From Thioalkalicoccus limnaeus (GTDB lineage: Bacteria; Pseudomonadota; Gammaproteobacteria; Chromatiales; Chromatiaceae): a DNA stretch of 64,000 nt. Positions 25,614-34,602 of the stretch are shown here, piece after piece. The DNA lies in the NCBI RefSeq assembly GCF_041197575.1, contig NZ_JBDKXB010000009.1, positions 1 through 64,000 on the forward strand. Reading direction: 5' to 3'. The position numbers and the translations under genes were made by a program. The notes under the pieces were generated by a model, which saw nothing but the letters and a program-made list of their open reading frames with translations, searched no databases and had not been told where the DNA came from. How positions within the stretch are numbered: the first letter of the stretch is position 1; the number at the start of each line of letters is the position of its first letter.

Positions 25614-27986
25614 ATGACCGATTATGTCCGCTGGTTGAGCGACCTGGGGATGGGCGATGTGCCCATCGTCGGTGGCAAGAACGCCTCCCTGGGCGAGATG
25701 ATCCGCCACCTGACGGCCGTCGGTGTGCAAGTGCCGGGTGGCTTTGCGACAACCGCGGACGCCTACCGGGAGTTCCTGGCTCAGGACAGACTCGGCGACC
25801 GGATCCAGGACGCGCTCGATCGGCTCGACGTCGACGATGTTTCCCGCTTGGCCGAAACCGGCGCACAGATCCGCGGCTGGATCATGGATCAGCCGTTCCA
25901 GCCGGCGCTGGACGCGGCGATCGGCGAGGCCTATCGGACCCTGACCGCCGAGGCCGGCGGCGAGGTGTCCTGGGCCGTGCGCTCGTCGGCCACTGCCGAA
26001 GACCTGCCTGACGCGTCGTTCGCCGGCCAGCAGGAAACCTTCCTCAACGTCCAGGGATTGGAGCGGATCAAACGCGCGATCCACGAGGTCTTCGCCTCGC
26101 TGTTCAACGATCGCGCCATCGCCTATCGCGTGCATCAGGGGTTCGAGCACCGTCTCGTGGCGCTATCGGCCGGCATCCAGCGCATGGTCCGTAGCGATCT
26201 GGGGGCATCGGGGGTCGTGTTCACACTGGATACCGAATCGGGTTTCCGCGATGTGGTCTTCATTACCGCCAGCTACGGCCTCGGCGAGATGGTCGTGCAG
26301 GGCGCCGTGAATCCCGACGAGTTCTATGTGCACAAGCCGACGTTGGCCGCCGGCCGACCGGCGATTCTGCGGCGCACCGTGGGTGAGAAGGCGATCCGCA
26401 TGGTCTACGACGAACCGGGTGCCGAGAAACCGGTGCGCACCGAGCCGGTCCCGGATGCCGACCGCCTCCGGTTCAGCCTGAGCGACGACGAGGTCACGGC
26501 GTTGGCGCGGCAGGCGGTGCTGATCGAGCGGCACTATGGCCGCCCGATGGATATCGAATGGGCCAAGGATGGGCGAGACGGCCAGATCTACATCGTCCAG
26601 GCGCGCCCGGAGACGGTACAAAGCCGTTCCGGCCAGATCCTGGAACGCTACCAGTTGCGCGGCACCGGACCGGTGCTGACGACGGGTCGCGCCATCGGTC
26701 ACCGGATCGGCTCCGGCATCGCGAAGGTCGTCGCTTCGGTGCGCGACATGCACCGGGTCGAGCCCGGCGACGTGCTGGTCACCGACATGACGGACCCGGA
26801 TTGGGAGCCGATCATGAAGCGGGCGGCCGCGATCGTCACGAACCGCGGCGGGCGAACCTGCCATGCGGCGATCATCGCGCGCGAGCTCGGCGTGCCCGCC
26901 ATCGTCGGCTGCAACGACGCCACCGACCGGATCCGCGACAATCAGCCGGTGACCGTGTGCTGCGCCGAGGGTGACACCGGGGTCATCTATGCAGGGCAGA
27001 TCCCATTCGAGCACAAGACCATCGAGCTCGCCGAGATGCCCGAGGTGCCGATCAAGGTCATGATGAACGTCGGCAACCCGGATCGTGCCTTTGCGTTTGC
27101 CGCGACGCCGAACGCTGGCATCGGTTTGGCCCGGATCGAGTTCGTGATCAACAACACGATCGGCATCCACCCGAAGGCCTTGTTGAATTACGAGAATCTG
27201 CCCGACGAGCTGCGCACCCGGATCGCGCCGCGCATCGCTGCCTATCCGAGCCCGCGCGAGTTCTTCGTCGCCAAGTTGGCCGAAGGCATCGCCACGTTGA
27301 CCGCGGCCTTTGCCCCGAATCCGGTCATCGTGCGGATGTCGGATTTCAAATCGAACGAGTACGCGAACCTGATCGGCGGGCGGGCCTACGAGCCCGACGA
27401 GGAGAATCCGATGATCGGGTTTCGCGGTGCTGGCCGCTATATCGCCGAGGACTTCCGCCCCTGCTTCGAGATGGAATGCGAGGCCCTGCGCCGGGTGCGC
27501 GACGACATGGGCCTGACCAACCTGGAGATCATGATCCCGTTCGTGCGCACCATCGATCAAGCCAAGGCGGTGACCGAGGCCCTCGCGGCCCAGGGCCTGG
27601 CCCGCGGCCGCAACGGCCTGCGCCTGATCATGATGTGCGAGATCCCGTCGAACGCGCTCCTGGCCGACGAGTTCCTCGAGTACTTCGACGGGTTCTCGAT
27701 CGGCTCCAACGATATGACGCAGCTGACCTTGGGGCTCGATCGCGACTCCAGTCTGGTCGCGGCCGACTTCGACGAGCGCGATCCCGCCGTCAAACGGCTG
27801 CTGGCGATGGCCATCGACGCTTGCCGCCGGCACGGCAAATACGTCGGCATCTGCGGTCAGGGACCATCCGATCACAAGGATTTCGCCGAGTGGTTGGTCG
27901 CGCAGGGCATCGATAGCGTGTCCTTGAACCCGGATACCGTGATCGACACCTGGCTCTACCTGGCCGAGCAGTTCAACAAGTCTTAG
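25614..27986 (+). CDS. ppsA: phosphoenolpyruvate synthase
   Basis: Converts pyruvate and ATP to PEP, AMP and phosphate for gluconeogenesis. 790 residues from ATG 25614 (GTG 25611 is in frame), close to E. coli's 792. The ATP-binding N-domain contains VGGKNASLGEM and 'VSWAVRSSATAEDLPDASFA'. The phosphohistidine domain has 'RGGRTCHAAIIARELGVPAI', and the PEP/pyruvate barrel has 'FKSNEYANLIGG', 'GFRGAGRY' and 'GSNDMTQLTLGLDRDS'. In a PPi-using organism with PPi-PFK it fits reversible glycolysis. GAGAG lies upstream as a modest ribosome site. Confidence 0.96.
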   Translation: MTDYVRWLSDLGMGDVPIVGGKNASLGEMIRHLTAVGVQVPGGFATTADAYREFLAQDRLGDRIQDALDRLDVDDVSRLAETGAQIRGWIMDQPFQPALDAAIGEAYRTLTAEAGGEVSWAVRSSATAEDLPDASFAGQQETFLNVQGLERIKRAIHEVFASLFNDRAIAYRVHQGFEHRLVALSAGIQRMVRSDLGASGVVFTLDTESGFRDVVFITASYGLGEMVVQGAVNPDEFYVHKPTLAAGRPAILRRTVGEKAIRMVYDEPGAEKPVRTEPVPDADRLRFSLSDDEVTALARQAVLIERHYGRPMDIEWAKDGRDGQIYIVQARPETVQSRSGQILERYQLRGTGPVLTTGRAIGHRIGSGIAKVVASVRDMHRVEPGDVLVTDMTDPDWEPIMKRAAAIVTNRGGRTCHAAIIARELGVPAIVGCNDATDRIRDNQPVTVCCAEGDTGVIYAGQIPFEHKTIELAEMPEVPIKVMMNVGNPDRAFAFAATPNAGIGLARIEFVINNTIGIHPKALLNYENLPDELRTRIAPRIAAYPSPREFFVAKLAEGIATLTAAFAPNPVIVRMSDFKSNEYANLIGGRAYEPDEENPMIGFRGAGRYIAEDFRPCFEMECEALRRVRDDMGLTNLEIMIPFVRTIDQAKAVTEALAAQGLARGRNGLRLIMMCEIPSNALLADEFLEYFDGFSIGSNDMTQLTLGLDRDSSLVAADFDERDPAVKRLLAMAIDACRRHGKYVGICGQGPSDHKDFAEWLVAQGIDSVSLNPDTVIDTWLYLAEQFNKS

Positions 27987-28010
27987 CCGGACGAGGTTAT
28001 CCAAGCTCAG

Positions 28011-28032
28011 GGCGGGGCCTGGAAGCCCCGCC
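28011..28032 (+). terminator. hairpin after ppsA
   Basis: GGCGGGGC and GCCCCGCC form a perfect 8-bp stem with a 6-base loop, 24 bases after the ppsA stop. No clear U-run follows, but the position between ppsA and the DUF58 gene fits a terminator. Confidence 0.55.
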
Positions 28033-28071
28033 GCTCGGCCACCGAGTCACTGCCGGATCCCTCCTCGCGCT

Positions 28072-29079
28072 ATGCCCGGATCCGTTACCCAACGCGAGCG
28101 CAAAGATCTGACCACGGCAGGCCGCTTGTCGGCTGTCCTGCAAGGGTTCCTGCGCCAGGTTCCGACCGATCGTGACGGGGCCGCGCGAATCCGAGGCCGT
28201 CACATCTATGTGATGCCGACGCGCACCGGCCTGCTGTTTGCGCTGGTGTTGTTCGTGACGCTCGCCGGTTCCCTGAATTACCAGAACAACCTGGGGCTGC
28301 TGCTGACCTTCGTGCTCGGCTCGGTCGCGCTGGTCAGCCTGCACCTGGCTTGGTTCAATCTATTGGGCCTCGAGGTTCGCGCCAGTGGTGGGGACGGCGT
28401 CTTCGCCGGCGATGATGCCTATTTCACATTGACCCTGCGCGATCCGGGGCACCGGCCGCGCGCCGACCTGGTCGTAGGAGCCGCGGCCGGCTCGGTCCAC
28501 CCGATCGCATTGGCTCGCGGTGCGCAAGAAACGCTCGGTTTGGCCATGGCCACGGCAGAACGCGGTCGACTGGTCCTCGGACCGGTCACGCTCGAGACCC
28601 GCTTCCCGCTCGGGCTCTTCCGCGCCTGGTCGGTCGTGCGCAGCCATGCAACGACCCTGGTCTATCCGCGACCGACGGCGACGGCCCCGCCGCCGCTCGT
28701 GATCCAGGTCGGTGCTCAGGCCCAAGCGCAAGGCGACCGCGGCGAGGGTGCGGATGATTTCATCGGTCCGCGTCTCTACCGCCCTGGCGACTCGCCGCGC
28801 CGTCTCGACTGGAAGGCCTTGGCCCGCGAGCGAGGGTTGGTCATCAAGCAATTCGGCGGCGCCCGAACCGAGGAGGTCTGGCTCGATTGGGAGCAGGTCA
28901 CGGGGCGCGACAGCGAAGCCCGCCTGAGCCTTTTGTGCCGCCAGGTGATCGACGCCAGCGAGGCCCGCACCCGTTTCGGCCTGCGCCTGCCTGGATGTAT
29001 CATCCCAGTCGCCGCGGGCGAAACACAGCGACAGCGATGCCTGGAGACCCTGGCCACCTTTGACCAAGACCCACGTTAG
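28072..29079 (+). CDS. DUF58 domain protein
   Basis: Membrane-anchored protein of 335 residues. Two hydrophobic helices lie at about 45-85 ('TGLLFALVLFVTLAGSLNY' and the following segment). The DUF58 signature is near residue 225 ('FIGPRLYRPGDSPRRLDWKA'), with KQFGG after it. Such proteins usually work with a MoxR AAA+ ATPase and a TgpA-type transglutaminase. Here the transglutaminase gene overlaps the 3' end by 20 bases, but no MoxR gene lies upstream (ppsA does). Role unknown. Confidence 0.88.
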   Translation: MPGSVTQRERKDLTTAGRLSAVLQGFLRQVPTDRDGAARIRGRHIYVMPTRTGLLFALVLFVTLAGSLNYQNNLGLLLTFVLGSVALVSLHLAWFNLLGLEVRASGGDGVFAGDDAYFTLTLRDPGHRPRADLVVGAAAGSVHPIALARGAQETLGLAMATAERGRLVLGPVTLETRFPLGLFRAWSVVRSHATTLVYPRPTATAPPPLVIQVGAQAQAQGDRGEGADDFIGPRLYRPGDSPRRLDWKALARERGLVIKQFGGARTEEVWLDWEQVTGRDSEARLSLLCRQVIDASEARTRFGLRLPGCIIPVAAGETQRQRCLETLATFDQDPR

Positions 29080-31093
29080 CGAACGACTCGCGGGCGGCCA
29101 GGTGCTCGCCGCCACGCTCCTGCTCGGGCTCGCCTGCCTGCCGCTGGGTCAATGGCTGGCACCTCAGGTGATCCTGTATCTGTACGCGCTGTTCGCACTG
29201 CGGCTCGCCGCCCTGTATTGGCCGGCCCTGGCGCCCAACCGCTGGCTTCTGCTGCCCCTGACGCTGGCCGGCCTGATCAATGTGGTGGCGGCTTATGCGA
29301 CCGTCACCGGACGCGAGGCCGGCGGTGCCTTGCTGGCCACGATGCTGGCCCTGAAACTCCTAGAAGTTCGTGGCAAACGCGATGTACGGCTTCTGGCGAT
29401 CCTGTTCGGCTTCTTCCTGGCCAGCCTGTTCCTGTTCGATCAATCACCGTTGCTGTTGGCCTATGTGTCGATCCTGCTGATTGGAAATCTTGCGTTGATG
29501 GTCGACCTGACCGCGCGCACTGGACCGCGTCCGCTGACTGCCGCGGCGGGCCATGCAACCCGGCTGGTGCTGCTGGCCATGCCGTTGGCGATCGTGTTCT
29601 TTCTCTTCTTCCCGCGCCTCGAGGCACCCTTGTGGAGCTTTGGACGCGATGACCAGACCGGCATCACCGGGCTTTCCGACGAACTCGAACCGGGCTCGAT
29701 CACGCAACTGGTCCTATCCGGGGAGCTGGCCTTCCGTGTCTGGTTCGACGGGCCCGCGCCTGCGCCGGAGCGGCTGTACTGGCGCGGTCCCGTGCTCTGG
29801 CATATGGACGGCCGCCGCTGGACCGGCGAGCCGATCCCGCGATTCGACGCCGCGCCGCAGCCGTTGGCGCTGGCCGAGGATCAGGTCAGCTACCGGGTGG
29901 TCCTCGAACCGAACAATCAGCGCTGGCTATTGGCACTGGACAAACCTGTCCTGATCCCCGATGGGGCCACCTGGACCGCGGATTTCCAAGTCCTTGCAAG
30001 CCGCCGCGTGACGACGACCGAACGTTACCAGATGACGTCGGCGATGCAGTACGACACCGGCCAGCTGGATCCGGCGATGGCCGCTGCCGCGGCGCAACTG
30101 CCACCCAATGTCACCGCGAGGATGCGCGCGCTCGTCGACCACTGGCGGCGCGATGCGACGAGCGACCGCGACCTGGTCGAACGGGGTTTGGCCTACTTCC
30201 GTGACGAGGAGTTCCATTACACGCTGGAGCCGCCGCCGCTCGGACCCAATCCGACCGACGAGTTCCTGTTCGAGACCCGCCGCGGTTTCTGCGAACACTA
30301 CGCGAGCGCCTTCGCGGTCTTGATGCGGCTCGCCGGCATTCCGGCGCGCGTCGTGCTCGGCTATCACGGCGGCGAACAGAACCCGATGGGCGGGTACCAC
30401 ATCATCTGGCAGTCGGATGCCCACGCCTGGACCGAGGTATGGCTCGCCGGCGAGGGCTGGCAGCGGATCGATCCGACCGCCGCGATCGCAGCGCACCGGA
30501 TCGAACGCGGTTCCCTGGTCGATGGCCTCGGCGCCACGCGGCCGATCCGATTCGCCCAGCAGGACCTCGACCGACTCGCCTGGCTCGCCCATCGCATGCG
30601 GCTGGCTGGGGATGCGCTCCGCGCCGGTTGGCAGGATTGGGTGCTCGACTATTCGACGGCTCGGCAACTGGCGCTCCTGTCCCTGATCGGTCTGGGATTC
30701 ATGAGCCATTATGGGTTGGCGGTCGTCATGGTCCTCGCGGCGGCGGTCGCCCTCGCGCTGACGGTCGCGTTGGTGGCCCGGACCCGCCGCGATCCGCTCG
30801 AGGTGCTCTACGATCGTTTCTGCGGCCGCCTCGCTCGAATCGGCCTGACTCGCCAGCCCAATGAAGGGCCGGTCGCCTTCTACGAGCGCATCAGTGCACG
30901 GCGTCCGGATCTGGGCCCGCTCGTCGAACCCTTTCTGTCGCTCTACATCCGCATCCGCTATGGCCATGGTGCGACCATCGACGACCGGCGCGAACTCGCC
31001 CGGCGCCTGAAAAGGCTCAACATCCGCAAGGGCCGATCGGGTGGTCGCGACGGACGTGGGGCCGCGGTCAAGCAAGCAAGGTCACGGCACTGA
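29060..31093 (+). CDS. transglutaminase-like membrane protein (TgpA/DUF3488 family)
   Basis: Inner-membrane protein with a periplasmic papain-like domain. 677 residues: about six N-terminal helices (about 15-185, DUF3488), then the catalytic domain with the triad in 'RRGFCEHYASAFAVLMRLAG' (Cys), DAHAW (His) and RIDPT (Asp), then a C-terminal helix (about 545-570) and a DUF4129-like cytoplasmic tail. It starts with TTG inside the DUF58 gene, indicating translational coupling. Family members such as Pseudomonas TgpA can be essential; the substrate is not known. Confidence 0.9.
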   Translation: MTKTHVSERLAGGQVLAATLLLGLACLPLGQWLAPQVILYLYALFALRLAALYWPALAPNRWLLLPLTLAGLINVVAAYATVTGREAGGALLATMLALKLLEVRGKRDVRLLAILFGFFLASLFLFDQSPLLLAYVSILLIGNLALMVDLTARTGPRPLTAAAGHATRLVLLAMPLAIVFFLFFPRLEAPLWSFGRDDQTGITGLSDELEPGSITQLVLSGELAFRVWFDGPAPAPERLYWRGPVLWHMDGRRWTGEPIPRFDAAPQPLALAEDQVSYRVVLEPNNQRWLLALDKPVLIPDGATWTADFQVLASRRVTTTERYQMTSAMQYDTGQLDPAMAAAAAQLPPNVTARMRALVDHWRRDATSDRDLVERGLAYFRDEEFHYTLEPPPLGPNPTDEFLFETRRGFCEHYASAFAVLMRLAGIPARVVLGYHGGEQNPMGGYHIIWQSDAHAWTEVWLAGEGWQRIDPTAAIAAHRIERGSLVDGLGATRPIRFAQQDLDRLAWLAHRMRLAGDALRAGWQDWVLDYSTARQLALLSLIGLGFMSHYGLAVVMVLAAAVALALTVALVARTRRDPLEVLYDRFCGRLARIGLTRQPNEGPVAFYERISARRPDLGPLVEPFLSLYIRIRYGHGATIDDRRELARRLKRLNIRKGRSGGRDGRGAAVKQARSRH

Positions 31094-31242
31094 TCGTGGC
31101 GCCAGGGGTCGCGCGTTCGATCTCGACCAGCCGTTGTCCCTCAGTCGATGGTGGCAGAAACCGGCGCCAAGTTGGTGAATGACGCCGTTCCTCGTCGACG
31201 AGGGTGGTGACGTTCTGGGCCGCTTCCGTTAAGCACCTCATA

Positions 31243-31530
31243 TGGCCCGACAGCGAATCCTGGATGAGCGCCTGCTGCATCGAGGCGATCAGTCCGGAGA
31301 AAGATTTGCGCATGTCTACCGGGTGACCGCGGAGGAAGACCCGCACGCGGCCTCCCGGAAAGAACATCGCCCGCGCCTGAGGCGCAGGACCCAATATCCG
31401 CCGAGATTGAGTTCCAGATCCCACGCCGGTCCTTCTGTGCGCGGTACCACAGCACATCACCTAGATCGAGAAACGCCGCCAGCGAGGCACTGCCCTCAAG
31501 GCCCGCAACAGCAAGCATCTCGGCCCTTGT
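31243..31530 (-). pseudogene. degraded IS66 remnant (end of TnpA, start of TnpB)
   Basis: Read on the minus strand, the sequence runs from an IS66 TnpA C-terminal part (SASLAAFLDLG, then frameshifted) into a TnpB N-terminus (MFFPGGRVRVFLRG, VDMRKSFSGLIASMQQALIQ) and breaks off right after DSLSGH at about 31243. It is homologous to the plus-strand copy at 49.4-49.8 kb but clearly diverged. The remaining bases down to the TgpA gene (31094-31242) are unassigned. It lies directly behind the stop of the BY-kinase gene. Confidence 0.75.
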
Positions 31531-31538
31531 GGCCGATT

Positions 31539-32342
31539 TCAATAGTAAGCGCGCAGCTTGGCACGAGACCGATTGAGAACGACCCCGAGCAGATTCGTGC
31601 CGCTCAAGAGGTTGAGGGCTGCGCTGATGTCCCCTTTTCTGGTCATCCTTTCGCCCACGACTACCAGGGCACAATCGATTCGAGGCAGGATTGCCAAGGC
31701 GTCGTCGGTGGCCAGCAAAGGTGGCAGATCGAAGATGCCGATCCGGCTGGCTCGCTCACCGGGCAGATTGCCGATGAGCTGATCTATGTGAGCCTTTACT
31801 AGAAGCTCGCTCGCATTCCGGCGCGTCCCACGGCTGATCACTGCGCGCAGCTGGGCACCACCAGCCGCGACCATATGGGTCTCAAGAGGATCACGCCCCT
31901 CGAGGAAACTGGCGAGACCTTCCTCCGACTCGATACCCAAGTAAGCGCCAATCTGCGGCCGCCTGAGATCGAAGTCCACAAGAACGACCTCTGATGGCAT
32001 CTGGTGGGCAAGACTGAAGGCCAAATTGATTGCGACCGTCGTCTTGCCGCAGGCCTCGGTTGCCGAGGTGATGGCCAGGGTGGTCCATCCACGCGACTCC
32101 ATCTTCCTGACGACCTTCGTGCGGAGGATGTCGAAGGCAGGCGTTCGGGGGTCCTGCTTGTTCCAGGCGATGATCCGATTGGCCTCGAGGGTCTTCGGAT
32201 TCAGCTCGATGACACTTGTATCACGGGTGATGAGTCGTGGCGCCCGGTCGAAGCCGATCACGTGGCCTTCGTCCGCCACATGATTGTGGTTGGGGGCAGC
32301 TTCTGCCTTTGACTTGGCCATGGCACGGAGAATCAGGTCCAT
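31539..32342 (-). CDS. BY-kinase-like ATPase for polysaccharide synthesis
   Basis: Cytoplasmic partner of a Wzz-type protein, resembling the CpsD/CapB and exosortase-linked tyrosine kinases. 267 residues from ATG 32342, which has GAGG nine bases upstream. Walker A' is intact (VVLVDFDLRRPQIG) and Walker B-like FDLPPLL is present. The P-loop reads TSATEACGKTT, keeping GKTT but lacking the usual PGEG. The Tyr cluster is minimal (KLRAYY at the C-terminus). Because the P-loop is unusual, activity is uncertain. It is the last gene of the export block, 74 bases behind the Wzz gene. Confidence 0.82.
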   Translation of the reverse strand: MDLILRAMAKSKAEAAPNHNHVADEGHVIGFDRAPRLITRDTSVIELNPKTLEANRIIAWNKQDPRTPAFDILRTKVVRKMESRGWTTLAITSATEACGKTTVAINLAFSLAHQMPSEVVLVDFDLRRPQIGAYLGIESEEGLASFLEGRDPLETHMVAAGGAQLRAVISRGTRRNASELLVKAHIDQLIGNLPGERASRIGIFDLPPLLATDDALAILPRIDCALVVVGERMTRKGDISAALNLLSGTNLLGVVLNRSRAKLRAYY

Positions 32343-32416
32343 CGTATCTTGCCTCACCAACCATCAACGGATCGAGGCGGTCTCGGCGCGGAGTCGACGC
32401 GCGTCAACCGCCGAAA

Positions 32417-33982
32417 TCAGTAGTAAAAGTGCCGAAGCACACCCCGGATCGACTCGACATACTGAATCCCAATCAGGACCGAGGTCCCTAACACGGCGCC
32501 GAATGCTAGCCATCGTCCGGATATCGAGGCAATCTGACCATGTCGCTCCCCGGCACGCGCGATGTCGGGAAGCACCGCGAATGGGCGCTCCCCAAGCACG
32601 GCACTTAGCATCTGCGGATCCTGCACCCGATTGTCCAGCATCTCCGCGGCAACAGCGATCGCCACCCCGCCGCCCAGGGCGACGACGACGGCGAGAGCCA
32701 AGAACTGGAGCCGGTTTGGCCGCTCGGGGCTCACTGGAACTGCCGGCGGCTGCAGCAGGATGAAACGCTCGGCCATCTGCTGGGACTCGAGATTCTCAGC
32801 CAACTCCGCCTGCTGGAGCTTCGCGCGGATCTCGGCGTGTTCCCTTGATGCAGCCTCGTAGTCGAAGCTGATCTGGCGGAGCCCCTGCTCTACCTCCGGC
32901 GTCCTCAGAATCTGTGCCTGCAGGGTCGACATGCGTGCGTTGAGTTCCGCCTCCTGGTCGCGTAGGGAGGCAAGCCGCGTGTCGGTAGACGCAATCTTAG
33001 CCTCGATCTGCTCTCGCTCTGGATCCCGGGGTGACGTCCGGTCGGCGCTCGCCGTTCCTCTGCCCGGCCTCGCCAGTTCCGCCTCCGTGTTGGCGATCAG
33101 GCGCTTCAAGCGGGCGACATCTGGATGAGCCTCCGTGTACAAGGCCGAGGCACGTGCGAGGTCGGACTTGAACACCTGCAGCCGCTCCGCTGGTGTCAGC
33201 TCGGAGGATGCCGCCGCATCTTGGCGGACGGGCAACCGCACCCCCAGGGTGCCGAGCTGGGTCTCCATAAAGCGCCTTTCCTGCTCGGCGGCAGCAATGT
33301 CTCGCTGGACCGCCCGGAGATCGAAGTCCACCTTCTGGAGCATGCTGACCTTGAGGTCCAAGTGCTCCGGAAGGGCGTCACTATTCTTCTTCTTGAACTC
33401 GGCCACTTGCCGATCGAGCGAGCGAGCTAGATCGCTCAAGCGCTCCGTCTCCTGCCTGAGGAAAGCGGCGGTTTCAGTGGCTCGGACGCTCCGTGTTCGG
33501 GCGTTCTCGGCGAGGAAGAGGTCCACCAACTCGGTTGCCACGTCGCGCGCGACCACGGGATCCAAGTGGTCGAACGAGACGGTGAAGGCGATGGTCGCAC
33601 GCGACGCATAGGGATCGCGCACAGCTGTCACTTGGATGTTCTTGCGCAGCTTGCGGAGCACCTTGGACATGGGCCACGCCGCCACCTCCTTTGGATAGAG
33701 ATCGAACTTACGAATTATCTCCTCAAGCCTGGCATCGGTCATCACGATCTGCTTGGTGAAGCCGATGCGCTCATCAGCGCTACCCGGTACGGTGGAACGT
33801 ACCAGATCGGGAGGAATTTGCTGCGACTCGACCGCGACTGTTCCCGTGGATCGGTAGACAGATGGCAGCAGCAGCACGACAGACACCGCTGCGACCACGA
33901 GCACGAGGAAGGTCGCCAAAGCATAGGGAAGTCGCCGGCGGGCAATCCGGAGGTAGTCCTCTAGCGTCAGGGGCCGCTCCAT
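32417..33982 (-). CDS. Wzz-type polysaccharide chain-length / co-polymerase protein
   Basis: Inner-membrane PCP protein that sets polymer length and engages the BY-kinase. 521 residues from ATG 33982, chosen because AAGGA lies six bases upstream (an in-frame ATG at 34000 has no ribosome site). It has an N-terminal helix (about 22-45, 'ALATFLVLVVAAVSVVLLL'), a long periplasmic coiled coil (about 150-400, rich in Glu, Ala, Arg and Gln), then 'PERPNRLQFLALAVVVALGG' as the second helix and a third helix near the C-terminus. It ends in FYY. This resembles the exosortase-associated chain-length determinant group. Confidence 0.88.
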   Translation of the reverse strand: MERPLTLEDYLRIARRRLPYALATFLVLVVAAVSVVLLLPSVYRSTGTVAVESQQIPPDLVRSTVPGSADERIGFTKQIVMTDARLEEIIRKFDLYPKEVAAWPMSKVLRKLRKNIQVTAVRDPYASRATIAFTVSFDHLDPVVARDVATELVDLFLAENARTRSVRATETAAFLRQETERLSDLARSLDRQVAEFKKKNSDALPEHLDLKVSMLQKVDFDLRAVQRDIAAAEQERRFMETQLGTLGVRLPVRQDAAASSELTPAERLQVFKSDLARASALYTEAHPDVARLKRLIANTEAELARPGRGTASADRTSPRDPEREQIEAKIASTDTRLASLRDQEAELNARMSTLQAQILRTPEVEQGLRQISFDYEAASREHAEIRAKLQQAELAENLESQQMAERFILLQPPAVPVSPERPNRLQFLALAVVVALGGGVAIAVAAEMLDNRVQDPQMLSAVLGERPFAVLPDIARAGERHGQIASISGRWLAFGAVLGTSVLIGIQYVESIRGVLRHFYY

Positions 33983-34024
33983 CTCAATCCTTTCTTCCAT
34001 CAGGTTCAGTTCCGTATCGCGCCT

Positions 34025-34507
34025 CTAAGATCCCTTCTTCGTTCGGACATCACCAATCACACGGGCGGGCACGCCGGCCACGATCGCGTAATCCGGAACG
34101 TCCTTCGTCACAACCGCCCCGGCGCCAACCAAGGCCCCCTTGCCAATCGTGAGCCCGCAGAGAACGGTCGCGTTGCTGCCGATCGACGCCTGGGTCTTCA
34201 CCCGGGTTGGAACCACGGACCAATCCAGCTCTGTCTGAAGCTCCCCGCTTGCATTGACGGCCCCCGGGTAGACATCATTTATGAAGACAACGCTGTGCCC
34301 AACAAATACCCCGCTTTCAATGCATACACCCTCGCAAATGAAGGTATGGCTCGAAATCTTGCAGTGTTCCCCTATCTCCACACCCTTTTGGATTTCTACA
34401 AATGTGCCAATCCTGGTGCCAGCTCCCACGCTGCAGCCATACAAATTGACGAGATCCTTATGGTAGATGACTACTCCCTCGCCAAGCTGCACATCATCAG
34501 CAATCAT
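34025..34507 (-). CDS. left-handed beta-helix (hexapeptide) acyltransferase
   Basis: 160 residues of hexapeptide repeats forming a LbetaH fold ('IGTFVEIQKGVEIGEHCKIS', 'IGSNATVLCGLTIGKGALVG', AGAVVTKDV, VAGVPARVIG). The order and the FINDVYPGAVN segment resemble WbpD/WlbB-type N-acetyltransferases that acetylate a 3-amino sugar nucleotide. A glycan O- or N-acetyltransferase role fits the position between the Wzz and outer-membrane genes. Base composition is less GC-rich than its neighbours, hinting at separate acquisition. Confidence 0.8.
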   Translation of the reverse strand: MIADDVQLGEGVVIYHKDLVNLYGCSVGAGTRIGTFVEIQKGVEIGEHCKISSHTFICEGVCIESGVFVGHSVVFINDVYPGAVNASGELQTELDWSVVPTRVKTQASIGSNATVLCGLTIGKGALVGAGAVVTKDVPDYAIVAGVPARVIGDVRTKKGS

Positions 34508-34602
34508 TGACCGACCTATTGTCTGTATTCATTAAGAAGGGGACGTCGCCATGGGACAGACCGCATGCTGCGCGCGCCAAACCAGCTCAGCTCTCACGTG
34601 TG

